Positions 41,970 through 50,449 of a DNA stretch of 64,000 nt are shown one piece after another. The notes below the pieces were generated by a model. It saw only the letters and a program-made list of their open reading frames with translations. It ran no database searches and was not told the origin of the DNA. Within the stretch, counting starts at the first letter, position 1; each line of letters begins with the position of its first letter. This DNA is from Hydrogenophaga sp. (GTDB taxonomy: Bacteria; Pseudomonadota; Gammaproteobacteria; Burkholderiales; Burkholderiaceae_C): positions 122,489 through 186,488 of the forward strand of contig NZ_JAUCZF010000007.1 in the NCBI RefSeq assembly GCF_030373245.1, written 5' to 3'. The translations under genes and the position numbers were made by a program.

Positions 41970-42469
41970 GCGTCGACATCTCCCTCTTCGATCAGAGGCC
42001 GTTTTCCAGTGAAGTCCCCCTAGTTCCTCCGGGGAGAGAGGGGGACCGCTGGGAGAATGACGAAGTCATACGCTTCTTCAAGGGCAAGTGCATTCAAGAG
42101 GTTAGCTACGAAGCGCTGAAGAGTGACTACAAGAAGGATTGGACCGCCGCCCATCACCTTATGAGTGATCAAGCATTCGCCTTCTTTTTGCCCTCTCTGC
42201 TTCGTTTAAGCCAAGACAACTACGAGGACTCGACGGATAACGCCGGACTGCTGGCTGACAGCCTCGTCTTCATGTTCCGCCGCATGGCGGAAGGAACCAT
42301 GGACCATCGGCTGCTGCCGCTGCTGCGCGCTTACTCAAAACGACAACTCGGCGTGATTTCACTGTTCCTCCAAGAAATGAGCGAGCAACACTACCAAGGC
42401 ATGGGTGATATGGACGACGCGGCAGTAGCGCTCAAACTGTTCTGGTCTCAGTACCTGCCCAGCAAGTAG
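41966..42469 (+). CDS. Cognate immunity protein of the RHS toxin
   Basis: A 167-residue acidic helical cytoplasmic protein (MSVDISLFDQRPFSSEVPLV at the start, MSEQHYQGMGDMDDAAVALK near the end). Its ATG overlaps the toxin stop by ATGA, so it is made together with the toxin, the standard arrangement of polymorphic toxin immunity genes. Similar immunity families exist in other RHS loci (I think of DUF6714, not certain). Low GC points to transfer with the toxin tip. Confidence 0.78.
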   Translation: MSVDISLFDQRPFSSEVPLVPPGREGDRWENDEVIRFFKGKCIQEVSYEALKSDYKKDWTAAHHLMSDQAFAFFLPSLLRLSQDNYEDSTDNAGLLADSLVFMFRRMAEGTMDHRLLPLLRAYSKRQLGVISLFLQEMSEQHYQGMGDMDDAAVALKLFWSQYLPSK

Positions 42470-42516
42470 GCGACTCGTTACTCCACCCGCTGGCATACCA
42501 CCGGGCTCGGCCAATA

Positions 42517-42865
42517 TCGCCCAGCCCAGCCAAGTCACCAGCTACAGCTACAACACCAAAGGCATGCTCACCGGCCTGAGCACCGTGGCCACCACCGACG
42601 CCACCGGTGCGGCCAAGTTCAGCGCCGTCAGAACCGGCCCGGTGCGGGCCACCGGCTACGGCTACAACACCAACAGCCTCAACACCACCATCGTCGAACG
42701 CACTGACGGCGTGGAAACCCAGCGCTGGACGCTGGCCTACAACGCCAGCGGTGACCTGACCCGGATCACAGATGTGACCGGGGGCAACCAGTCGGCCACG
42801 CTGACCAACGATGCCCATGGCCGCCTGACGCGGCTGGCCGCCAGCAACGGGGCTGTGGCCACTTT
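42517..42865 (+). repeat. RHS repeat block, copy 2 (displaced tip)
   Basis: A near-exact copy of 40777-41125. It starts abruptly after AATA at 42516, in the same reading frame as copy 1, and carries the next toxin tip with it. It would let recombination swap this tip for the current one. Confidence 0.9.
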
Positions 42866-43727
42866 TGCCTGGAATGCGGACGGGCGGATGACCGCTGCCA
42901 CCTTGCCTGGCTACAGCGCCTCGTTCACCTATACCGCCCAGAAGCGGTTGAACGAAGTGCGACTGAACACCGGCGAATGGCTGCGCGTCACTTACAACGC
43001 CAAAGGTGAACCCACCCAGGTTCTGAACTCCAGCGGGCAGGTGCAGACGGTGTCTGGCCTGTCGCAGCACTGGCTGCAATCAGACCAACCGCTGAACGCC
43101 CTGCAAACCCTGTTGGCGCGTTCGCTGGAACAGGGGCCTCAGCGGCTGGGCGATTTGTTGATCAAGTCGGCCATGGCGCAAGTGCCTGTGCCGCCCATGC
43201 CCGGCGGTCTTGTGGGTGGCTTGGCTGCCGCAGGTGGCGCAGCATCGCGCGGCGCTGACCCAGATCTCCCTGCCGCTAGCGGTTGCTGTGGCGGTGGCCT
43301 TCCCACTGACCGGGAGATTCAGGAGCGTTTTCAGCGCACACTGCCGTTCACGCTGATGCAAGGGGCCGTCGGCCTGATGGATGCCCTGACCCGGGATATC
43401 CTCACGATGAAGGGGCGCAGTGATTTGAGGAAGAATTTCTTGTGCTCCAAGCAACAATTGCCAACAAAATGCTGGGAAGCTCACCATATTGTTGCATTTG
43501 CAGCCGACGCCGCCGAACCCGCAAGGATAATCCTTCGCGATGTCGGAATAGATATCAACTCTATTGAGAATGGTGTCCCACTTGAATGCGACAAACACAA
43601 GGGTTTGCACACAACTGCCTACTACCTCAAGGTAAATACAATACTTGCACTATCACCAAAGAACCGCTCTGACATCGCACTCCGGCTAAGGGAAATTGCT
43701 ACCGCTATACAGCTGGGAACATTTTAG
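42564..43727 (+). CDS. Displaced RHS toxin tip with AHH nuclease domain (5' truncated)
   Basis: A 387-residue frame that starts inside the duplicated RHS repeat and lacks signal peptide, N-terminal domains and ribosome-binding site, so it is a stored, not directly expressed, tip. After the YD repeats, a Gly/Ala linker and CCGGG, the C-terminal ~100 residues are an AHH-type HNH nuclease: CWEAHHIVAF (His307/His308), IDINSIENGVPLECDKHKG and HTTAYYLKVNTIL. The frame is open from 42516. An immunity gene follows after two bases, kept with the tip. Confidence 0.78.
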   Translation: MLTGLSTVATTDATGAAKFSAVRTGPVRATGYGYNTNSLNTTIVERTDGVETQRWTLAYNASGDLTRITDVTGGNQSATLTNDAHGRLTRLAASNGAVATFAWNADGRMTAATLPGYSASFTYTAQKRLNEVRLNTGEWLRVTYNAKGEPTQVLNSSGQVQTVSGLSQHWLQSDQPLNALQTLLARSLEQGPQRLGDLLIKSAMAQVPVPPMPGGLVGGLAAAGGAASRGADPDLPAASGCCGGGLPTDREIQERFQRTLPFTLMQGAVGLMDALTRDILTMKGRSDLRKNFLCSKQQLPTKCWEAHHIVAFAADAAEPARIILRDVGIDINSIENGVPLECDKHKGLHTTAYYLKVNTILALSPKNRSDIALRLREIATAIQLGTF

Positions 43728-43729
43728 TC

Positions 43730-44824
43730 ATGGGAAAGATAAAACTTTACTACTGCTGGCCCTCTGAGGGCTACTACTCGGCACTTTTTGGAGTCAAAAA
43801 TAGCCCAAGCACTATCGAGCAAATGGAATATGAAAAGCTTATCAAAGGGGAAGCTTTCGAATCCCCAGATACCTGGTCCCAATGGAAAATGACATGGGAG
43901 ATAAAAAGCAAGAAATCCAAAAAACCGGATCTAACCTTTGCTGGCGCTATTCAGATTTCGTGTTCGGCATGGGCTGCAGATTGCCTTTGGCCAGAAAAAA
44001 CCGAAGACTTTGAGTTGCTACCATTCACCGTTAACGAGGAACCTTGGCAAGTGATGCGACCACTGCGTTGGACCGAATCACACTGCCCCATAAATTCACG
44101 GATCGCACGGTCTGGCACTGAAGAGTTTCCCGAAGAGAAATGGGTCTCATGGATACACTGGATCAACATCACCGATCCGCGGGCGATGGAATGGGATGCC
44201 TTCAAACTCAATTTTTGGCGAGGTCCGATCTTCTACACCCAAAACTTCGTAGACCGTTACGAAGCTTTGGGCCTGAAGGGCGTGTACTTCGAGCACGTGG
44301 GCTACGTGGTGGACAGCGCCGAACAGGCTGTCCCGCCGCCACCCCGCCCGGCTCCCGAGGTGCCCCAGGCACCCCGCTGGCCGCGCTGGCGCGAAGCGCC
44401 CGCCAAAGAAAAGGCCCTGGTGCAAAGCAGCGGCCTGGCCTGGCTGGAGGCAAAAGGTCTGAACATCTCATCCAGCGCCGAAGCGGTGTTGGCCGCCATC
44501 ACCGCCGAGGTGGAAGCCTTGCGCCCGGTGCGCACCACGCTCAAGCCCAAGGCACGCAACGCCTTGTTCAATGGCGTGGGTGGCGCGTTTGCGCTGCTGC
44601 TGGAGCGCGATCTGCAATGGCGCTGGGTGGACCTGCCCATGAGTTCGCGCAGCTGGGGCTTGGGCATGGCGTCCCCCAACGGCAGCCACGCACTGTGCCT
44701 GGATCAGGTCACGCTGCGGCAGATGATGTCGCCCGAGCCGCCCACCATCACCTTGCTGTTCAACATGATCGCCGGGGGCAACCTGCCGCCAGGCGGTGCG
44801 GGCGACTACGTAGCGATTGGGTAG
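43730..44824 (+). CDS. Immunity protein for the AHH tip, with a fused C-terminal domain
   Basis: A 364-residue protein two bases after the AHH gene. Residues 1-~200 form an unknown immunity-type domain encoded by low-GC DNA (MGKIKLYYCWPSEGYYSALF; AMEWDAFKLNFWRGPIFYTQ). A proline-rich linker (PPPPRPAPEVP) then leads to a GC-rich ~150-residue domain (LKPKARNALFNGVGGAFALL; WVDLPMSSRSWGLGMASPNG) that resembles DUF3806-like proteins. The change in composition within one gene suggests a fusion of an incoming immunity domain with a resident one. The stop is followed directly by the third RHS repeat fragment. Confidence 0.65.
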   Translation: MGKIKLYYCWPSEGYYSALFGVKNSPSTIEQMEYEKLIKGEAFESPDTWSQWKMTWEIKSKKSKKPDLTFAGAIQISCSAWAADCLWPEKTEDFELLPFTVNEEPWQVMRPLRWTESHCPINSRIARSGTEEFPEEKWVSWIHWINITDPRAMEWDAFKLNFWRGPIFYTQNFVDRYEALGLKGVYFEHVGYVVDSAEQAVPPPPRPAPEVPQAPRWPRWREAPAKEKALVQSSGLAWLEAKGLNISSSAEAVLAAITAEVEALRPVRTTLKPKARNALFNGVGGAFALLLERDLQWRWVDLPMSSRSWGLGMASPNGSHALCLDQVTLRQMMSPEPPTITLLFNMIAGGNLPPGGAGDYVAIG

Positions 44825-44837
44825 ACAACCACCCGGA

Positions 44838-44979
44838 TCGCCCAGCCCGGCCAGGTCACCAGCTACAGCTACAAAACCAAAGGCATGCTCACTGGCCTGA
44901 GCACCGTGGCCACCACGGACGCCACCGGTGCGGTCAAGTTCAGCGTCACAACAACCGGCCCGGTCCGTGCCACCGGCTA
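44838..44979 (+). repeat. RHS repeat block, copy 3 (fragment)
   Basis: 142 bases matching 40777-40918 with about ten changes and ending at a TAG stop (GCCACCGGCTAG). It is the scar of another tip exchange, with the tip itself lost. Confidence 0.85.
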
Positions 44980-45294
44980 GGAGAAGGGTCCTGCCCGTCT
45001 TTGCGCGCTGACTGGATCAGGCTCATGACGGCCACAGCGCGTTTGCACGCTCGCATGCTACCGGCAAACTGATGGTGCTGACCAAGAGCATTTCGCAGCA
45101 CTCTAGCCGAGTGGATGGGAATCCTAGAACGAGCAAACGCAACGCCTTGCATCGGTTTCTCGTTTGAGAGGCTGCTTTGAAATTGCAGCGCGACGGGCCG
45201 CTCAGGGTCGAAACCGCCAGTCCAGGTGATGGGGAAGCGGTCGGTGGCTCGGCGCCAGCCGAGTCGCGAAAGCCGAATGACCGCAGTACCTCCA

Positions 45295-45450
45295 ATTGTG
45301 TTGAAAAACTCCCTTGGCAAGTTTTCAGCACGTTTTCGGGGGTACTTCACCCCTTACCTTGAGTGAGATCGGCGATCCTAGGCCGTTCTATGAGGTCGAG
45401 TTTTTGGTCATCACGACTTCAACGGCGGCGCCCGAGTTTTTCAACACAAT
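45295..45450. mobile_element. MITE-like element with 17-bp terminal inverted repeats
   Basis: ATTGTGTTGAAAAACTC (45295-45311) and its exact reverse complement (45434-45450) bound 156 bases without coding capacity. The sequence ACCTCC flanks both sides (45288-45293, 45451-45456), a six-base target duplication with one extra A on the left. A further copy of the terminus starts at 63948. The transposase that would mobilise it is not in the window. Confidence 0.75.
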
Positions 45451-45630
45451 ACCTCCTACAGCCGCCACTCAGGCTGGGGCAAGTCGAAACGCCCAACAGC
45501 CCCTTCGTTGCATTCAGCGCGAGCACAACCGCCGCCGGCGACCGACTCCAGTCGCTGCAGCGCAGCCACAAGCTTGAACCACTCCGTGAATCGTGGCAGC
45601 GGACTTGATACAGCTTTCTGCCTCAGTGAT

Positions 45631-45666
45631 GTCCAACTTTGACAATCACAGCAGTCCAACTTTGAC
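45631..45666 (+). repeat. Direct repeats GTCCAACTTTGAC, possible transposon end
   Basis: GTCCAACTTTGAC occurs at 45631-45643 and 45654-45666, 23 bases apart. Closely spaced direct repeats of this kind serve as transposase-binding sites at ends of Tn7-like or IS21-like elements. They lie about 65 bases from the comM break. Confidence 0.45.
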
Positions 45667-45689
45667 GGCTGACGCGCTAAGTTGTTGAT

Positions 45690-46634
45690 TTAACGCTGTA
45701 AATAAATGCTGCATATTTGATTGTGTCCACCGGGCCGTGGCGGCGATCCGCCGCCCACGAGCGCGACCGCGCTGGCGCTGTGGTGCGGTGAGCAGGTGGG
45801 GCGCTGGCCCCAGCGAGCCAGTTCAAAGCGCCCGGCCAGTGAGGCCACGGCGGCGGATTCCAGGGCCTCGTCGGTGCTCATGGGCGGCAGCAGGCCAGCG
45901 AAGCGCTGCGCCAGCATGCTTTTGCCGGAGCCGGGCGGGCCGACCATGAGCAGGCTGTGGCCCCCGGCAGCAGCCACCTCCAGCGCCCGCTTGGCTGCGG
46001 CCTGGCCTTTCACATCGGCCAGGTCGGCATAGCGCTGCGCCGGGGCAATGACCTGTGCAGTCAGCCGCTGCCAGCCGTCACCTTCGGCGTTGTCGCCTTC
46101 GGCCAGCGCGGCCTCGGGCAGGAAGCGCGCGACCACGTCCAGCAGGTGGCGGGCGCGGAACACGGCGGCGCCGGGCACCAACGCGGCCTCTTCGGCGCTG
46201 CCAGGCGGCAGCACCAACTGCGAGCGCTCACTGTCTTTTCGGTGGAGAGCCAGGCTCATGGCCAGGGCGCCGCGCACCGCCCTCAGCTCACCACCCAGCG
46301 AGAGCTCGCCAGCGAATTCCCAGCCTTCGAGTTTGGCCGCGCTGATCTGGCCGCTGGCGGCGAGGATGCCCAGGGCAATTGGCAGGTCGAAGCGGCCGGA
46401 GTCCTTGGGCAGGTCGGCCGGCGCGAGGTTGACGGTGACCGTCTTGTTGGACGGAAAGTCCAGCCCGGCGTTGGCGATGGCCGAGCGCACGCGTTCGCGC
46501 GCTTCCTTCACCTCGGTGTCGGCCAGGCCCACCAGGGTGAAGCTGGGCAGGCCGTTGGCCAGGTGGACTTCCACCTGCACCGGACGCGCGTCCAGCCCGA
46601 TCAGGGCGCGGCTGTGCACCAGCGACAGACTCAT
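45690..46634 (-). CDS. comM: ComM/YifB magnesium-chelatase-like ATPase, 3' truncated
   Basis: A 314-residue N-terminal part of the ~510-residue ComM/YifB protein, a helicase that extends the D-loop during natural transformation. The N-terminal Lon-like domain (MSLSLVHSRALIGLDARPVQ) and Walker A GPPGSGKS (residues 232-239) are present. The sequence then matches the family up to GGGSPPRPG and ends in twelve foreign residues (GHNQICSIYLQR), so Walker B, sensor and C-terminal domains are missing. The break is the right edge of the RHS/MITE region. The start at 46634 has a GGGAG ribosome-binding site. Presumably inactive. Confidence 0.85.
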   Translation of the reverse strand: MSLSLVHSRALIGLDARPVQVEVHLANGLPSFTLVGLADTEVKEARERVRSAIANAGLDFPSNKTVTVNLAPADLPKDSGRFDLPIALGILAASGQISAAKLEGWEFAGELSLGGELRAVRGALAMSLALHRKDSERSQLVLPPGSAEEAALVPGAAVFRARHLLDVVARFLPEAALAEGDNAEGDGWQRLTAQVIAPAQRYADLADVKGQAAAKRALEVAAAGGHSLLMVGPPGSGKSMLAQRFAGLLPPMSTDEALESAAVASLAGRFELARWGQRPTCSPHHSASAVALVGGGSPPRPGGHNQICSIYLQR

Positions 46635-46701
46635 GGTGTGAAAACTCCCTGTTTCGGTGCACAAAACCAGACACGACCTCGAATCAGGTCAAGGCGGTGC
46701 A

Positions 46702-46733
46702 TGCACAAACTTGGTGCGCACACCTTTGGTGTG
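46702..46733. promoter_or_regulatory. Tandem NtrC-type enhancer sites upstream of glnK
   Basis: TGCACAAACTTGGTGCG (46702-46718) fits the NtrC consensus TGCAC-N5-TGGTGCA. CACACCTTTGGTGTG (46719-46733) is a perfect dyad directly beside it. They sit about 150 bases upstream of the sigma-54 promoter, a normal enhancer distance. Confidence 0.7.
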
Positions 46734-46882
46734 ACAGAGGGGCGTGCGCAGCGGCAGCGAAATCATGGCACAGGCGGCGCCAAAAGCTGCCACCCATGCG
46801 GGGGAGGTGGAGCTCTGGCGTCGCGATGGTGCAGCTGGCTTGCCACGAAGCTGCCCGCAGAGACCGCACCACACGAGTGGCC

Positions 46883-46899
46883 TGGCACGGACCGTGCTT
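46883..46899 (+). promoter_or_regulatory. Sigma-54 promoter of glnK-amtB
   Basis: TGGCACGGACCGTGCTT matches the -24/-12 consensus, with GG and GC separated by ten bases. It lies about 80 bases upstream of the glnK start. Confidence 0.78.
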
Positions 46900-46964
46900 G
46901 GGTGTGTCAGCGTTTGTATCCACCCCGGCGCCGGGCCTTCGGCTCAGCGTCTTTTGAGATCTAG

Positions 46965-47318
<354 letters not shown>

Positions 47319-47347
47319 TCAACGCCCGCACAAGAAAGAGCACGGAC

Positions 47348-48781
47348 ATGAAAAAGCTGATTGTTTCCCTCACGCTGGGCCTGAGCCTGGCCCTGGGCGG
47401 GCTGAGCGCCATCGCCCAGACCACCACCGAAGCGCCGGCGGCTGTCGCGGCGCCTGCTGAAGCTCCTGCTGCGGCGGCGCCTGATGCTGCTGCGGCCCCC
47501 GCGATGGCGGCTGAAGCCGCTCCTGCCGCTGAAGCTGAGGCTCCTGCGCCCACCGTGGACAAAGGCGACGTGGCCTGGATGATGGTCTCCACCATCCTGG
47601 TGGTCATGATGGTCATTCCTGGCCTGGCCTTGTTCTATGGCGGCCTGGTCCGCAGCAAGAACATGCTGTCGGTGCTGATGCAGGTGATGGTGGTGTTCTC
47701 GCTGATCACCGTGCTGTGGGCCGTCTACGGCTACAGCCTGGCGTTTGGTGGGGAAGGACTGATCATCGGTAACCTGAGCAAGGTGTTCCTGATGGGCGTC
47801 ACCCCCGAGTCGCTCGCCGACACCTTCACCGATGGCGTGAAGATCCCCGAGTACATCTTCATCGCCTTCCAGTGCACCTTTGCTGGCATCACCTGCGCGC
47901 TGATCGTGGGCTCGTTCGCCGAGCGCATCAAGTTCGGCTCCGTGCTGCTGTTCTGTGCCCTGTGGTTCACCTTCAGCTACATCCCAATCGCTCACATGGT
48001 CTGGGGCGCTGGCGGTTACCTGCTGGACAAGGGCGCGCTGGACTTCGCTGGCGGCACCGTGGTGCACATCAACGCGGCCATGGCCGGCCTAGTCGGTGCC
48101 TATGTGATCGGCAAGCGCATTGGCTACGGCAAAGAATCGATGGCGCCTCACAGCCTGACGCTGACCATGGTGGGCGCCGCCATGCTGTGGGTGGGCTGGT
48201 TCGGTTTCAACGCCGGCTCCAACCTGGAAGCCAACACGTTTGTCGGTCTGCCGTTCATCAACACCCTGGTCGCAACCGCGGCTGCCGTGCTGGCCTGGTG
48301 CATCGGTGAGTCCCTGAGCAAGGGCAAGGCTTCGATGCTGGGCGCTGCATCCGGCGCGGTGGCCGGCCTGGTCGCCATCACCCCGGCCTGCGGTTCGGTG
48401 GGCCCCATGGGCGCCATCATCATTGGCCTGATCGCTGGCTTCCTGTGCCTGTGGGGCGTGGGTGGCCTGAAGAAGATGCTCGGCGCCGACGACTCGCTCG
48501 ACGTGTTCGGCATCCACGGCATCGGTGGCATCGTGGGCGCGCTGTTGGTCGGCGTGTTCGGCGCCCCTGGCCTGGGTGGCACGGGTGGCGACGACTTCTC
48601 CATCGGCAGCCAGCTGCTGATCCAGGCCGAAGGCGTGGTCATCACCATGGTGTGGTCGGGTGTGGTCGCCTTCATCTGCTACAAGATCGTTGACATGGTC
48701 ATGGGTCTGCGCGTCACGGAAGAAGCCGAGCGCGAAGGTCTGGACATCACCTCGCACGGCGAGACGGCCTACGGTCGCTGA
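47348..48781 (+). CDS. amtB: Ammonium transporter AmtB
   Basis: A 477-residue ammonium channel. A signal peptide (MKKLIVSLTLGLSLALGGLS) is followed by a long Ala/Pro/Glu-rich exported segment (about residues 25-75), then the eleven-helix Amt core from DVAWMMVSTILVVMM. The twin pore histidines are present (FSYIPIAHMVWG and VFGIHGIGG). The Ala/Pro-rich N-terminal extension is longer than in E. coli AmtB but common in Burkholderiales. It is regulated by, and co-transcribed with, glnK. A strong terminator lies 65 bases after the stop. Confidence 0.95.
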   Translation: MKKLIVSLTLGLSLALGGLSAIAQTTTEAPAAVAAPAEAPAAAAPDAAAAPAMAAEAAPAAEAEAPAPTVDKGDVAWMMVSTILVVMMVIPGLALFYGGLVRSKNMLSVLMQVMVVFSLITVLWAVYGYSLAFGGEGLIIGNLSKVFLMGVTPESLADTFTDGVKIPEYIFIAFQCTFAGITCALIVGSFAERIKFGSVLLFCALWFTFSYIPIAHMVWGAGGYLLDKGALDFAGGTVVHINAAMAGLVGAYVIGKRIGYGKESMAPHSLTLTMVGAAMLWVGWFGFNAGSNLEANTFVGLPFINTLVATAAAVLAWCIGESLSKGKASMLGAASGAVAGLVAITPACGSVGPMGAIIIGLIAGFLCLWGVGGLKKMLGADDSLDVFGIHGIGGIVGALLVGVFGAPGLGGTGGDDFSIGSQLLIQAEGVVITMVWSGVVAFICYKIVDMVMGLRVTEEAEREGLDITSHGETAYGR

Positions 48782-48846
48782 CCCGGCCGAAACCCCAGGC
48801 GGCGCTCACGTGCTGCCTGGGTGAACTGTTCTCCTTTGGATGTTGA

Positions 48847-48881
48847 ACCCGCGTTGCCGAAAGGCACGCGGGTCTTTTTTT
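48847..48881 (+). terminator. Rho-independent terminator of glnK-amtB
   Basis: The stem ACCCGCG (48847-48853) pairs with CGCGGGT (48867-48873), followed by CTTTTTTT. Confidence 0.85.
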
Positions 48882-48963
48882 GGTTGGTGAACACATCACA
48901 GACAGCGATGGTTGCGCGCGGCAAGATGGCGCTGTTCCGATCACATTCCGAAGGAGGGACCCC

Positions 48964-49194
48964 ATGCCCGAAGCTCTCAATCAGCGCCTGCTGTACGCTG
49001 GCGTTGCCATCTGGCTCATCGCCTGTTGCGCTACCGCGTTGGCCGCCCCGCCGCCAGGCGAGCGCAAGCTGCCGAGCAAGGTCACGTTCCACGACGCACC
49101 TTCCAGCGAAAAACCGGCCGCGCGCGAGAAGCGCCTCAAGCGCGAATGCAAAGGTCGACCCAACGCCGGCATGTGCCTGGGCTACACGCGTTGA
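48964..49194 (+). CDS. Small secreted hypothetical protein
   Basis: A 76-residue protein with a signal peptide (hydrophobic LLYAGVAIWLIACCATALAA, about residues 9-28) and a short basic mature part with two cysteines (KRECKGRPNAGMCLGYTR) that may form a disulfide. An AAGGAGG ribosome-binding site supports the start at 48964. I recognise no family. It lies between amtB and glcE without clear linkage to either. Confidence 0.65.
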   Translation: MPEALNQRLLYAGVAIWLIACCATALAAPPPGERKLPSKVTFHDAPSSEKPAAREKRLKRECKGRPNAGMCLGYTR

Positions 49195-49310
49195 GTCGAT
49201 TCCCCTGCTCAGGGTAATCCCTGGGCGCGGCGATCCGACGCGCCCAGGGGGACGCGATTGCACCGCGCCGTGCAAAAAATTCAACGCCTCGCCAGGGGCT
49301 GGCCGCTACC

Positions 49311-50444
49311 ATGGCGGCCATGCAAACACCGCCAGACCAAGCCCCCAGCCATTTGATCGACCAGGTGCGAGCCGCCAGCGCCGCGCGCCAGCCGCTGCGC
49401 ATCGTTGGCGGTGACAGCAAAAGTTTTTACGGCCAACCCGGGGCAGGCCAAACGCTCAACACCAACGACTGGAGCGGCATCAGCAGCCACGAACCCACCG
49501 AACTGGTGGTGACGGTTCGCGCGGGCACACCGCTGGCCGAGCTGGAGGCCGCGCTGACCGAAAAAGGCCAGTGCCTGCCATTTGAGCCACCGCACTTTGG
49601 CCCGGCCTCCACCATCGGTGGCGCGGTCGCCGCTGGCCTGGCTGGGCCTGCGCGCGCCAGCGCGGGAGGTGTGCGCGATTTTGTGCTCGGCCTGCAGTTC
49701 ATCGATGGGCGCGGCGAGTGGCTCACCTTTGGTGGCCAAGTCATGAAGAACGTGGCCGGCTACGACGTCAGTCGCGTGATGGCCGGCAGCCTGGGCACCC
49801 TGGGCGTCATCACCGACGTATCGCTCAAGGTGCTGCCGGTCGCGCCGGCCGAGGCCACGCTGGTGTTTGAGCTGGGTCAGCACGATGCGCTTGAACAGCT
49901 TCACCGCTGGGGCGGCCAGCCCCTGCCGCTCAATGCGAGTTGCTGGGTGAAGGACGAGACCGCGGCCGGGCAGCCCGAGCGCTTGTATGTGCGCCTGCGC
50001 GGCGCGGTCGCTGCGGTGGACGCCGCCAGCGAACGTCTGCTCCGAGAAGCCCAGGGTCAGCGCCTGGACAACGCGCAGGCCGCGGGCGACTGGGCCGCCT
50101 GCCGGGACCAGACCTTGCCGTTTTTCCAGACGCCCTCGCCAGAGCTCTGCCTGTGGCGGCTGTCGCTGCCGCAGACCGCGCCGGTGGTCAAGTTGCCTTA
50201 CGCGCAGCTGGTGGAGTGGCAAGGCGCGCAGCGCTGGTTGTGGGCACCGGCATCGGCAGCGGCCGACATTCGGGCTGCGGCGGCTGAGCTCCAGGGCCAC
50301 GCCACCCTGTTTCGCGCCGGCGCCGACGGTGCACAGCGTGTGCCGCGCTTCGACCGCCAGAGCGCCACCATCGAGACCATCACCCAACGCCTGCGCGCCG
50401 AGTTCGACCCGGCTGGCATTTTCAATCCCGGCCGGATGGTCTGA
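49311..50444 (+). CDS. glcE: Glycolate oxidase FAD-binding subunit GlcE
   Basis: A 377-residue FAD-binding_4 protein, the GlcE subunit of the membrane-associated glycolate oxidase that converts glycolate to glyoxylate. It shows RIVGGDSKSFYG, PPHFGPASTIGGAVAAGLAG (flavin-binding glycines) and MKNVAGYDVSRVMAGSLGTLG. It is shorter than the catalytic GlcD, as is normal. glcF follows after five bases. No glcD is in the window upstream, although glcD-E-F is the common order, so the catalytic subunit must be encoded elsewhere. An ATG at 49320 is an alternative start. Confidence 0.92.
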   Translation: MAAMQTPPDQAPSHLIDQVRAASAARQPLRIVGGDSKSFYGQPGAGQTLNTNDWSGISSHEPTELVVTVRAGTPLAELEAALTEKGQCLPFEPPHFGPASTIGGAVAAGLAGPARASAGGVRDFVLGLQFIDGRGEWLTFGGQVMKNVAGYDVSRVMAGSLGTLGVITDVSLKVLPVAPAEATLVFELGQHDALEQLHRWGGQPLPLNASCWVKDETAAGQPERLYVRLRGAVAAVDAASERLLREAQGQRLDNAQAAGDWAACRDQTLPFFQTPSPELCLWRLSLPQTAPVVKLPYAQLVEWQGAQRWLWAPASAAADIRAAAAELQGHATLFRAGADGAQRVPRFDRQSATIETITQRLRAEFDPAGIFNPGRMV

Positions 50445-50449
50445 ACGCG

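Larger units (their letters stand above)
44980..45689. other. Gene-poor remnant with a MITE-like element
   Basis: About 700 bases without a convincing gene on either strand. It holds the 156-base MITE-like element at 45295-45450 and two direct repeats at 45631-45666. Flanking pieces look like decayed coding DNA of mobile origin, but I cannot name it. Confidence 0.45.
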
